NCBI GenBank assembly: GCA_044871085.1
Contig: JBIOZI010000092.1
Location: 1 to 5,449 of the forward strand
From: CADEED01 sp044871085
GTDB lineage: Bacteria; Pseudomonadota; Gammaproteobacteria; Steroidobacterales; Steroidobacteraceae
Direction: 5' to 3'
Length of the DNA: 5,449 nt
A program made the translations under genes and the position numbers. The first letter of the stretch is position 1; every line of letters starts with the position of its first letter. The notes beneath the pieces are model-generated. The model ran no database searches. It was given only the letters and a program-made list of their open reading frames with translations, and was not told where the DNA came from. Shown here in pieces: positions 1-5,449 of the stretch.

Positions 1-81
1 GCCGAACCTCGTCCGGGTCAGGCCACTTCGAAAGTGGGCGGTTGAGGTTCTGCACCAAAAGGCGTTTTGGGGCCAATCCCC
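1..81. other. Hairpin-rich non-coding segment
   Basis: Three groups of inverted repeats lie close together. A 7-base pair (GAACCTC at 4-10 with GAGGTTC at 44-50) encloses a 6-bp stem with a 3-base loop (23-28 with 32-37). Next comes a 6-bp stem with a 4-base loop (CCAAAA at 55-60 with TTTTGG at 65-70), whose 3' arm overlaps a possible GGGG/CCCC pair (69-72 with 78-81), so the last two could be alternatives. No T-run follows on either strand, so a classical intrinsic terminator is not supported. It could be the 3' end of an RNA gene or gene that starts outside the window, or a structured leader for the bactofilins. I do not recognise a known RNA family. Confidence 0.3.
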
Positions 82-95
82 ACTCGACATATTGT
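67..95 (+). promoter_or_regulatory. Possible sigma-70-type promoter for the bactofilin pair
   Basis: TTGGGG at 67-72 and TATTGT at 90-95 are separated by 17 bases, the preferred spacing. The match is 3 of 6 to the -35 and 4 of 6 to the -10 consensus. Transcription would begin around position 102, giving a leader of about 107 bases before the first bactofilin start at 209. The match is weak and the -35 overlaps a hairpin arm, so this is a candidate only. Confidence 0.25.
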
Positions 96-208
96 TAGCG
101 GCACGCTGGCAATCGCCTCCGCTTGCGAATCGCGACACGGTTTCTTCCCATAACGCGGAGCAATCTACGCACCGCTCTTGCGTACGCATACCCCTGGGAG
201 GATTCCGA

Positions 209-589
209 ATGAGCAGCGCTGCAGCAGAAAAGATGTCGGTATTCGGACCGACGCTCCGTTTCAAAGGTGAACTCAAGGCTCAGGAAGACCTCAAGGTCGA
301 AGGCCGCATCGAAGGCACCATCCAGCACCAGCAACGCCTGGTCGTAGGCGCGAAGGGCGAAGTCGTCGCGAACGTGGCCGCAGCCGCCATCGACGTGGAC
401 GGCAAGGTCCAGGGCGACATGCACGCCAAGAAGAGCATCAAGGTTTCACAGTCAGCAGTCGTGCGCGGCAACATCCGCGCGCCGAGCGTCAGCATCACCG
501 AGGGAGCGAATTTCAATGGCAGCGTCACAATGGAGCCGAATGTTGGGCATGGGACCCAAGGATCCACCACCCCCGGCACGGCCCGCTGA
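209..589 (+). CDS. Bactofilin family protein (first of two tandem copies)
   Basis: This 126-residue protein has the bactofilin (DUF583, PF04519) pattern. Bactofilins are small proteins that polymerise without nucleotides into filaments, usually at the inner membrane, and serve as scaffolds for cell-wall enzymes, cell shape or polar structures. The core runs from about residue 12 (FGPTLRFKGEL) to residue 108 and shows the right-handed beta-helix rungs of the family: hydrophobic-x-G motifs such as VEGRIEGTI, VDGKVQGDM and VRGNIRAPSV, ending in the family-like EGANFNGSV. Short N-terminal (about 11) and Gly/Thr-rich C-terminal (about 18) tails flank it, as is usual. The ATG at 209 is preferred because GGGAGG (196-201) sits 7 bases before it. 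A TTG at 92 would add 39 residues unlike the family. The second bactofilin starts 13 bases after its stop. No transmembrane segment is seen. Confidence 0.93.
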   Translation: MSSAAAEKMSVFGPTLRFKGELKAQEDLKVEGRIEGTIQHQQRLVVGAKGEVVANVAAAAIDVDGKVQGDMHAKKSIKVSQSAVVRGNIRAPSVSITEGANFNGSVTMEPNVGHGTQGSTTPGTAR

Positions 590-602
590 ACCGGAGAAAG
601 TC

Positions 603-1067
603 ATGAGCAAAGGATTCAGTGACGGGAAGATGGCTCCCCCCGCCCCGCCCGCCGCGGCGCAGCCTTCGCAGGGTGCTCCCTGCGTGCTCGGCCCGACGTT
701 GCACTTCAAGGGCGAGCTCTACGGTGAAGAGGACCTGGACTTCCAGGGCCAGCTCGAAGGCTCCATCGAGCACACGCGCAGCCTGTCCATCGGCAAGGAA
801 GGCGGCGTCACCGGCAACATCAAGGCCAAGTTCGTGATCGTCGAAGGCCGCGTCGATGGCGACATCCACGCCACCGAGTCGGTGCAGATCCGCCAGTCGG
901 CCCGGGTGAAGGGCAACATCTACGCACCGCGCGTCGGCATCGCCGAGGGCGCGAACTTCAGCGGCAGCATCGACATGAGCCACAAGGTCGCGGCGCGCCA
1001 GGGCGCTCCCGCTTCCGGCACGCTCACGGATCCCGCGGCCGAACGCCTGCTGACGAAGGCCGGCTAA
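603..1067 (+). CDS. Bactofilin family protein (second of two tandem copies)
   Basis: This 154-residue bactofilin is paralogous to the gene just upstream. Residues 29-125 align without gaps to residues 12-108 of the first copy, with about 50 identities in 97 positions by hand count. The closest stretches are the start (GPTL-FKGEL) and the final rungs (GNI-AP-V-I-EGANF-GS). The N-terminal tail of about 28 residues is longer and rich in Pro and Ala (MAPPAPPAAAQP), and the roughly 29-residue C-terminal tail also differs, so the two copies probably share a filament fold but offer different tails to membrane or partners. The ATG at 603 has GGAG (593-596) 6 bases upstream. An in-frame ATG at 516 would run through the end of the first gene and is unlikely. 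The pair is very likely co-transcribed. Its TAA stop overlaps the end of the convergent hydrolase gene by 4 bases. Confidence 0.93.
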   Translation: MSKGFSDGKMAPPAPPAAAQPSQGAPCVLGPTLHFKGELYGEEDLDFQGQLEGSIEHTRSLSIGKEGGVTGNIKAKFVIVEGRVDGDIHATESVQIRQSARVKGNIYAPRVGIAEGANFSGSIDMSHKVAARQGAPASGTLTDPAAERLLTKAG

Positions 1068-2242
1068 CTACCGCCTTCCGGCGGCGCGGCCGGAGCCTCC
1101 GGGCGCGCCAGGCTCACGATCTTCGCGGACAACGCGCGCAGGGTTTCCTGCGCGCCGTCCGCGGCCTTGTTGGCCAGCAGCACCAGCGCGATCTTCGAGT
1201 CCGGGTACAGGTCGCAGACGCTGGAAAACCCGTACGTCCCGCCCGAATACTGCAGCCGCCGCCCATACGGCGACTCGAGCACCAGCCAGTAGAACGCCAC
1301 CGCGTTGCGCCCGTCGGGCGTCTTCCAGGTGGGCTGGTGGGCCAGCTTCACCGACGCATCGCGCTCCACGAGCTGCCAGGACGCGTACTTGAGCAGGTCG
1401 TCGGCGCTGTACCGCAGGGACGCCGACGCGAAGCTCATGGGCGCGCCGAACGGCGGCAGCTCCTCGTTGGCATTCGTGTAACCCTTCGCCAGTAGTTTGA
1501 CGAGCGGCGCGGTGCCGCTGGCCATGCGCAGCGGCTTCTCGATCTCGCGCGCCAGCAGCGTCTCGAACGGCTCGCCGTAGATCTTCTCCAGCGCCACGCC
1601 GAGCAGCACGCTCGCGACGTTGGAATGCGCCGGGTCCGTGCCCGGCACGCGCTTCGGCGCGATGCGCCGCAGCTGCGCCAGGAACTCCGCGGGCGTGTAT
1701 TTCTCGAACACGCGCATGCGCCCCGCGGCCAGCGGCTCGCCCGCCACGCGGCGCACCTGCGTGACGTCGGGAATGTGGTCCGGAAGCTGCGAGGTCATGT
1801 TCGCGAGGTGGATGAGCCGGATGCGCTGCCCGCCGTTCTCGAGGTTCGGATAGGGCTGGTCGAGATATTTCGCGACTTCGTCGTTGGCGCCGGCGCGTCC
1901 CTCGACGAAGGCGCGCGCCAGCAGCTGGCCGGTCATCGTCTTGCCCACCGAGCCGATCTCGTAAATCGTGTCTTTCGTCGGCGCCTTGTCGCCGTCGAGC
2001 CGCGTGGCGCCGAAGTTGTAGAAGGTCCGCTTGCCGTCGTCGTAGATGCCGATGGTGAGGCCGATGCCTTCCATCTGCACCAGCCACTCGCGGCCGAGGT
2101 CGCGCACCGCGGCGTCGAAGGGGGAAGCTGCCGGCGCGGCGGGCTTGGGCTTCGTGACGGCGGCCGGCGTCGCATCGGCGGCGAACGTCGGCGGTGTGCA
2201 CACGATTGCGAGACTCAGGAGCGCGGCGCGGAGCTGCTTCAT
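1064..2242 (-). CDS. Exported serine hydrolase of the beta-lactamase / class C-like family
   Basis: This 392-residue protein belongs to the Beta-lactamase family (PF00144), which covers class C beta-lactamases, DD-peptidases, D-aminopeptidases and esterases. Residues 1-21 form a signal peptide (MKQLRAALLSLAIVCTPPTFA, probable cut after TFA), followed by an Ala/Pro/Lys-rich linker to about 40, so the enzyme acts in the periplasm or outside. The nucleophile motif SxxK is S98-V-G-K101 in YEIGSVGKTMTG. The second motif, normally YxN, reads H206-S-N208. The third motif region is YSGGTYGFSS at 332-341 in place of K/HTG. The pattern fits the broad esterase/peptidase-like branch more than true AmpC, so antibiotic resistance should not be inferred. 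The ATG at 2242 is chosen because it begins the signal peptide; a GTG at 2425 would overlap the preceding gene. No good Shine-Dalgarno is seen. It is last in the minus-strand run and overlaps the convergent bactofilin end. Confidence 0.85.
   Translation of the reverse strand: MKQLRAALLSLAIVCTPPTFAADATPAAVTKPKPAAPAASPFDAAVRDLGREWLVQMEGIGLTIGIYDDGKRTFYNFGATRLDGDKAPTKDTIYEIGSVGKTMTGQLLARAFVEGRAGANDEVAKYLDQPYPNLENGGQRIRLIHLANMTSQLPDHIPDVTQVRRVAGEPLAAGRMRVFEKYTPAEFLAQLRRIAPKRVPGTDPAHSNVASVLLGVALEKIYGEPFETLLAREIEKPLRMASGTAPLVKLLAKGYTNANEELPPFGAPMSFASASLRYSADDLLKYASWQLVERDASVKLAHQPTWKTPDGRNAVAFYWLVLESPYGRRLQYSGGTYGFSSVCDLYPDSKIALVLLANKAADGAQETLRALSAKIVSLARPEAPAAPPEGGS
1071..1084 (+). terminator. Short GC hairpin after the bactofilin stop
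   Basis: CCGCC (1071-1075) and GGCGG (1080-1084) form a 5-bp stem with loop TTCC, three bases after the bactofilin stop. No T-run follows, and it lies inside the 3' end of the opposing hydrolase gene. It may help end or protect the bactofilin transcript but does not meet the usual intrinsic-terminator pattern. Confidence 0.2.
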
Positions 2243-2283
2243 GTGCGCGCATACTCGCGCGTAGGCGCGGCGGACACAACACC

Positions 2284-2320
2284 GCCGGCGAGCTCCTGCG
2301 AGTGCGCCCGCGGAGCCGGC
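2284..2320 (-). other. Imperfect hairpin in the gap between two exported-protein genes
   Basis: GCCGG (2284-2288) pairs with CCGGC (2316-2320) and CTCC (2293-2296) with GGAG (2312-2315), with a 4-base bulge and a 15-base loop. It begins one base beyond the stop codon of the upstream minus-strand gene and lies before the hydrolase start. No U-run follows, so it may be a weak attenuator or simply chance in GC-rich DNA. Confidence 0.2.
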
Positions 2321-2321
2321 T

Positions 2322-3335
2322 TCAGCGCGCGGGCACTTCGGCGCGGGGCGGCAGCAGGAAGTTCTCCACTCGCGTATCGATCTTGCACAGCTCGCGCAGC
2401 TTGCCATGCTCGATGACGTGAACACACCGGGCGTGATGTCCCGAGTACTCGATGCGCGACTCTAGATAGACGCGCCCGCCGAATTCGAAGGGCAACGACT
2501 CGGAATTGCAGGTGGCCGGCAGCGCCTGGAGCGCATTCTGCAGGGCGCCGTCGACGAAGCGCCTGCCCCTGTCATCGATGAAGCCGAGCTTTCCGCTGCT
2601 GCAGTTCCCGCCGTTCGACCAGACCTGGTAGCGCACCACCAGCTCCTGCTTGCCGTCGGCGTCGAGGTCCACCTGCGCGGCGTTCGGCAGGACGTCGAAC
2701 AAGGGCCAGGGAAACGGGGCCGGCCCGCGAGTACTCACTTCGTGCCGCATGTCGAACGACGGGTAGACCACGCGCTCCGCGAGCAACGCATCGCAGGCCG
2801 CATGGCCTCCGCTCACGACGGCCCGATGCGGCGGCCGCCGCTGCCCGAATTCACAGACCAGGGTTTCGGATGGGCCGGCGTCCAGGCGCACGATGTACGC
2901 GAGACGATCGACCTCGCTCGCGACCGCATAGGAACGCCCCTCGCGGTGCACGATGCCGCTCGTGGGCGCCCACCGCACGCCGTCGCGTAGCGCGCTTGCG
3001 TCGACGCGTCGGATGCCGAGCTCATGCAACCGCGCGTCGTAGGTCGTGAGCACGCCGTCTTCCTGAAATGCGTAGGCGACGCCTTCCGCTCCCGGATAGG
3101 AAAACTTGCCCAGAAACCGCACCGGCGCTTCCGCTTCATCGCGAATGAGGATGGCATCCAGAGCGATTTCGACGTCCCGGCGCGCCGGGTGGAAAGCCTC
3201 GTGAACCGCACCGGCATTCGCGGACTCCAGAACCTCCGCGCACACCGCGCGCGCAGCCGCCGCGTCGTCCGCGCGCGCGGCGGCGTCCATGAGCGTGACA
3301 CCCAGCAGGCAGACCCAGACGCGAATGGAAAGCAT
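2322..3335 (-). CDS. Exported protein of unknown function with an Asp-rich calcium-type loop
   Basis: I do not recognise the family of this 337-residue protein. Residues 1-22 look like a signal peptide (MLSIRVWVCLLGVTLMDAAARA, cut after ARA), so it is probably periplasmic or secreted. The mature part has seven cysteines (32, 161, 181, 245, 276, 304, 317), suggesting disulfides. Around 223-231 it has D-L-D-A-D-G-K-Q-E followed by LVVRY. This DxDxDGxxE loop before a beta strand is the calcium-loop pattern found in FG-GAP/VCBS-type propeller blades, here seen only once. The rest looks beta-rich (for example RFLGKFSYPG, GVAYAFQEDG, AYIVRLDAG). The ATG at 3335 is chosen because it opens the signal peptide; a TTG at 3380 would add 15 residues ahead of it. 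It sits 60 bases after the metallopeptidase gene and 79 before the hydrolase gene, so co-transcription is possible. It could be a lipoprotein-like or inhibitor-type factor, but nothing proves a function. Confidence 0.75.
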   Translation of the reverse strand: MLSIRVWVCLLGVTLMDAAARADDAAAARAVCAEVLESANAGAVHEAFHPARRDVEIALDAILIRDEAEAPVRFLGKFSYPGAEGVAYAFQEDGVLTTYDARLHELGIRRVDASALRDGVRWAPTSGIVHREGRSYAVASEVDRLAYIVRLDAGPSETLVCEFGQRRPPHRAVVSGGHAACDALLAERVVYPSFDMRHEVSTRGPAPFPWPLFDVLPNAAQVDLDADGKQELVVRYQVWSNGGNCSSGKLGFIDDRGRRFVDGALQNALQALPATCNSESLPFEFGGRVYLESRIEYSGHHARCVHVIEHGKLRELCKIDTRVENFLLPPRAEVPAR

Positions 3336-3395
3336 GAAGCCCACGATACCCCGCGAACACGGGTCGTGCCGTGACCGCAATCGGGCGAATTGTGG

Positions 3396-4493
3396 CTAGG
3401 CGGCTGCGCCCACCGGCTTGGCAACCGACTTCGCGCGCTCGGCCTGCACCACCTCGTGCACGAAGCGCAGCTTCTCCAGCACGCGCGGGCTCAGCACGAA
3501 TGGATAGGCATCCTTCATGCCCATGCTGCGGTTGAGGCTGTTCAGCGCCAGCGTCACGGCATTCCAGCCCGTGGTCAGCGATTCGAAATCGAAGAACGCC
3601 AGGCGTTCGGTGGCGATGCGCTCGCCGGGTTTCTCCGTGGCCGGCGCGCGTACGGTGAGACCGTGGCTCTTCGCCGTCTCCAGGGTGTCGACCATGTGCA
3701 GGTAGTGCGCCCAGGTTTCCGCCCAATCCTCCCAGGGATGCATGGTGGCGTAGGCGCTGATGAACGACTCGGTCCAGTTCGCGGGCGGGCCGTAGTCGTA
3801 GTGGCGCTCGAGCGAGTCCTCGTAGTTCTGGCGTTCGTCGCCGAACAGCGCGCGGAAGCCGTCGATGCGGTCGGTGTCGCGCACCAGGCAGTCCCAGTAG
3901 TAGTGGCCGATCTCGTGGCGCAGGTGGCCGAGCACGGTGCGGTAGCCCTCGCCCATCTTCTCGCGCATGTTCTCGCGGAAGGCGAAATCGGCCTCCTCGA
4001 CGTTGAGCGTGATGACGCCGTCGTCGTGGCCGGTCATGACGGGCTCGTCCTCGGTGCCCTTGAGGAACCGGAACGCGAGGCCGCCGTGCTCCTGCTCGGT
4101 CTTCGGCACCACGGGTAGTTTGAGCGCGTAGAGCGCGTACAGCAGCCGGCGCTTCGCGGCTTCGATGCGGCGCCAGGCCTGGTCGTTCGCGCGGTCGGAG
4201 AGATCGGGGATTACCTCCGAGAGCGCGCAGGACCGGCAGAACTGCGCGTTGCTGTCGGCGGGCACCAGCCAGTTGCAGGCGTCGACGCGCGCGTTGCCGC
4301 ATTGCCGGTAGCGGCGCGTGTCGTTGTTAGGCAGGCGGATCTCGAAGGTGCCGGGGGCGTCGGCGTTCGACGGACGCAACACGGCCAGTGTCGCCGCCTC
4401 GGGGCAGTACCCGACGAGCGCGCCGCAGTTCACGCAGTGGTCGTTCTCGAAATACAGGGTTTGCTGGCAGTTTTCGCAGCTGAAGAGTTTCAC
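3396..4493 (-). CDS. Zinc-ribbon putative metallopeptidase (HExxH)
   Basis: This 365-residue protein matches the putative zinc-binding peptidase family (COG4307/DUF2248; zinc ribbon plus Peptidase_Mx domain) in layout and length. The N-terminus has a zinc ribbon with C6-x2-C9 and C20-x2-C23, plus C30. A second cysteine group, C65, C73 and C86-x2-C89, precedes the catalytic part. The catalytic helix is LRHEIGHYYW, with the HExxH residues H193, E194 and H197. A likely third zinc-ligand region is HPWEDWAETWAHYLHM at 252-267 (E255 or E259), which is typical of the family. There is no signal peptide or membrane segment, so it is probably cytoplasmic. Its substrate is unknown in the family as far as I know. 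The start is GTG at 4493, placed immediately before the first Cys motif; the Shine-Dalgarno is poor. It follows the halogenase gene after a 153-base gap and may have its own promoter there. Confidence 0.88.
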   Translation of the reverse strand: MKLFSCENCQQTLYFENDHCVNCGALVGYCPEAATLAVLRPSNADAPGTFEIRLPNNDTRRYRQCGNARVDACNWLVPADSNAQFCRSCALSEVIPDLSDRANDQAWRRIEAAKRRLLYALYALKLPVVPKTEQEHGGLAFRFLKGTEDEPVMTGHDDGVITLNVEEADFAFRENMREKMGEGYRTVLGHLRHEIGHYYWDCLVRDTDRIDGFRALFGDERQNYEDSLERHYDYGPPANWTESFISAYATMHPWEDWAETWAHYLHMVDTLETAKSHGLTVRAPATEKPGERIATERLAFFDFESLTTGWNAVTLALNSLNRSMGMKDAYPFVLSPRVLEKLRFVHEVVQAERAKSVAKPVGAAA

Positions 4494-4536
4494 GGGAGGC
4501 TCGCTGCCCGGGAATCCGGGGTCGGCAGCATAGTCG

Positions 4537-4566
4537 GCTATACGATTGCGCGGGGAAGTCGGCCAA
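4537..4566 (-). promoter_or_regulatory. Possible promoter for the metallopeptidase gene
   Basis: On the minus strand TTGGCC (complement of 4561-4566) and TATAGC (complement of 4537-4542) are 18 bases apart, each a partial match to -35 and -10 consensus (3 of 6 and 4 of 6). Initiation near 4530 would give a leader of about 36 bases before the GTG at 4493. This would let the metallopeptidase be expressed separately from the halogenase. Weak motif evidence only. Confidence 0.28.
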
Positions 4567-4604
4567 CCGGCGGCCTTGCGGGGTGAAAGTCTGACGGATC
4601 GTAG

Positions 4605-4697
4605 TGGGAGGGTGGTACCGGGAAGGGATTTGCCGGGTTTGATGCATCAAGTCAGTGCTTCAACCCCGGCCAACCCCTTCCCGGCACCACCTTTCCC
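4605..4697. repeat. Long imperfect inverted repeat spanning the halogenase stop codon
   Basis: Arms at 4605-4642 and 4660-4697 are inverted copies matching at 31 of 38 positions by hand alignment. Three further pairs (GCA 4644-4646 with TGC 4656-4658) tighten the loop to nine bases, which hold the halogenase stop codon (4647-4649). In minus-strand RNA two mismatches (plus-strand positions 4617 and 4628) become G-U pairs, so the folded form would be more stable in the halogenase transcript. The right arm is read as halogenase residues G-K-G-G-A-G-K-G-L-A-G-V-E; the left arm lies in the gap. No U-run follows, so it is not a standard intrinsic terminator. It may instead be a palindromic intergenic repeat, a 3'-end stabiliser or a Rho-linked structure. 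Confidence 0.7.
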
Positions 4698-5449
4698 ATC
4701 GCCGCTCTTCAGGAATTGCTCGTGCGTCGGCAGATGCTCGACCATGCCCGCGATCGCGGCCTTGGCGTTCTTCAGCGTGCGCTCGATCTCGCTGTAGTCG
4801 AGGTTCTCCACGCGCGGATTCGGGCTCGCGGGCCGTATGCCCATGCCCTCGAACACCGACTGCCAGCTCGACGCGCGGAACAACTCATCCACGCCCTCGC
4901 GCATGGACCCATGCGCGCGAAACAGCTCGATGCGCTCGCGCAGCGAATCCGGTATCGGGATGTTCCTGCACCACTGCCAGAAGGGCGTGTCGTCGCGCGC
5001 GGTGGCGGAATAGTGCAGCACGATGAAATCGCGCACCTCCTCGAAGTCCGCGATCATGCGCCGGTTGTATTCGCGGATGAGCGCGGGGTCGCAATCCCGA
5101 TCCGGGAAGTAGCGCAGGAAGAAATCCATGCCGCGCGCGATGAGATGGATGGAGGTCGCCTCGAGCGGCTCGATGAACCCGCTCGACAACCCCACCGACA
5201 GGCAGTTGTGCTTCCAGAACTGCCTGCGATGCCCGGTGGTGTACGGGATGAGCCGCGGCTCCTCGATACACGCCGAGTCCAGCGAGCGCAGCAGCGTGGC
5301 GCGCGCCGCCGCGTCGCTCGCGAACTGGCTCGAATACACGTAGCCGTTGCCGACGCGGTGCTGCAGCGGAATGCGCCAGGTCCAGCCCGCCGCCTGCGCC
5401 GTGGCGCGCGTATACGGCAGCAGCGCGCCCTTGTTCTCCGTCTTGCACA
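4647..5449 (-). CDS. Flavin-dependent tryptophan-halogenase family protein, C-terminal part (5' end outside window)
   Basis: The reading frame is open to the window edge and encodes about 266 residues, roughly the C-terminal half of a family (PF04820) that is usually about 500-550 long. Such enzymes use FADH2 from a separate reductase, O2 and halide to make hypohalous acid, which halogenates indole-type substrates. The motif WxWxIP, which marks flavin halogenases, is seen as WTWRIP (5367-5384), followed by LQHRVGNGYVYSS. The motif FIEPLEATSIHLI is also present; its Glu (codon 5160-5162) matches the position of the PrnA active-site Glu346. The C-terminal SWQSVFEGMGI and LPTHEQFL also fit the family. 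The N-terminal FAD GxGxxG motif and catalytic Lys are outside the window. A GTG at 5339 is internal, not the start. The last residues after FLK form an unusual Gly/Lys-rich tail encoded by an inverted-repeat arm. The substrate is unknown; relatives act on tryptophan or free indole. Confidence 0.92.
   Translation of the reverse strand, partial: CKTENKGALLPYTRATAQAAGWTWRIPLQHRVGNGYVYSSQFASDAAARATLLRSLDSACIEEPRLIPYTTGHRRQFWKHNCLSVGLSSGFIEPLEATSIHLIARGMDFFLRYFPDRDCDPALIREYNRRMIADFEEVRDFIVLHYSATARDDTPFWQWCRNIPIPDSLRERIELFRAHGSMREGVDELFRASSWQSVFEGMGIRPASPNPRVENLDYSEIERTLKNAKAAIAGMVEHLPTHEQFLKSGDGKGGAGKGLAGVEALT

Noticed and set aside
22..46. tRNA T-arm-like sequence (TTCGAAA loop at 27-33) near the left edge
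   Set aside because: Only four good stem pairs form, the conserved G-C pair next to the loop is reversed, and the expected 3' acceptor end and CCA are not in register.
92..208. N-terminal extension of the first bactofilin from a TTG
   Set aside because: The extra 39 residues do not look like the family, and a strong Shine-Dalgarno precedes the ATG at 209.
516..602. N-terminal extension of the second bactofilin into the first gene
   Set aside because: It would overlap the first bactofilin by 74 bases, while the ATG at 603 has a well-spaced GGAG.
1068..2282. 404-codon minus-strand open frame overlapping the serine hydrolase
   Set aside because: Its translation is dominated by Arg, Ala and Gly with no domain motifs, as expected for a shifted frame of a GC-rich gene. 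The true frame has a signal peptide and SxxK.
1625..2416. 263-codon plus-strand open frame opposite the hydrolase and its upstream gap
   Set aside because: Composition is Arg/Ala/His/Val-rich, with no motifs and no ribosome-binding site; it is the antisense of well-supported genes.
3390..4118. 242-codon plus-strand open frame antisense to the metallopeptidase
   Set aside because: It lies wholly opposite a gene with clear HExxH and family motifs; it has low-complexity Val/Ala/Leu composition and no start signals.
3136..4302. 388-codon minus-strand open frame across the metallopeptidase and exported-protein genes
   Set aside because: It is a frame-shifted Arg-rich translation that ignores the boundaries of two supported genes.
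4605..4697. Rho-independent terminator for the halogenase
   Set aside because: The stem is very long and imperfect, starts inside the coding region and is not followed by a U-run in the minus-strand direction.

Overview
The window is GC-rich, densely coded DNA, most likely from a proteobacterium. A gammaproteobacterium of the Xanthomonadales/Steroidobacterales type is my best guess, but this rests only on GC content, gene density and the mix of families (paired bactofilins, an environmental-type flavin halogenase, a zinc-ribbon metallopeptidase). No rRNA, complete tRNA, IS element, CRISPR array or phage gene was seen.

Layout. Positions 1-208 are a non-coding leader with several small hairpins in its first 81 bases and a possible promoter near 67-95. 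Positions 209-1067 (+ strand) carry two tandem bactofilin genes 13 bases apart, each with a Shine-Dalgarno-like sequence. They meet head-on, with a 4-base overlap, a run of four minus-strand genes. Read in their own direction these are: the 3' part of a flavin-dependent tryptophan-halogenase-family gene (5449 to 4647, cut by the window edge); a zinc-ribbon/HExxH metallopeptidase (4493-3396, GTG start); an unrecognised exported cysteine-containing protein with an Asp-rich calcium-type loop (3335-2322); and an exported serine beta-lactamase-like hydrolase (2242-1064). The gaps between them are 153, 60 and 79 bases.

How the genes fit together. The bactofilins form a natural pair: they align without gaps over 97 residues with about 50 identities by hand count, and probably co-assemble or act as specialised paralogous scaffolds at the membrane or cell wall. 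The four minus-strand genes share direction but no obvious pathway. The two nearest the bactofilins are predicted to be exported, the metallopeptidase looks cytoplasmic, and the halogenase is a cytoplasmic FAD enzyme. I found no clear case for a single functional operon.

The most unusual structural signal is a large imperfect inverted repeat (two 38-base arms, 31 of 38 positions matching) that straddles the halogenase stop codon and encodes the Gly/Lys-rich C-terminal tail of that protein. Other points worth a look are a Tyr-to-His change in the YxN motif of the serine hydrolase, the PLEA form of the halogenase active-site motif, and the structured 5' edge. No convincing new multi-gene system is visible.
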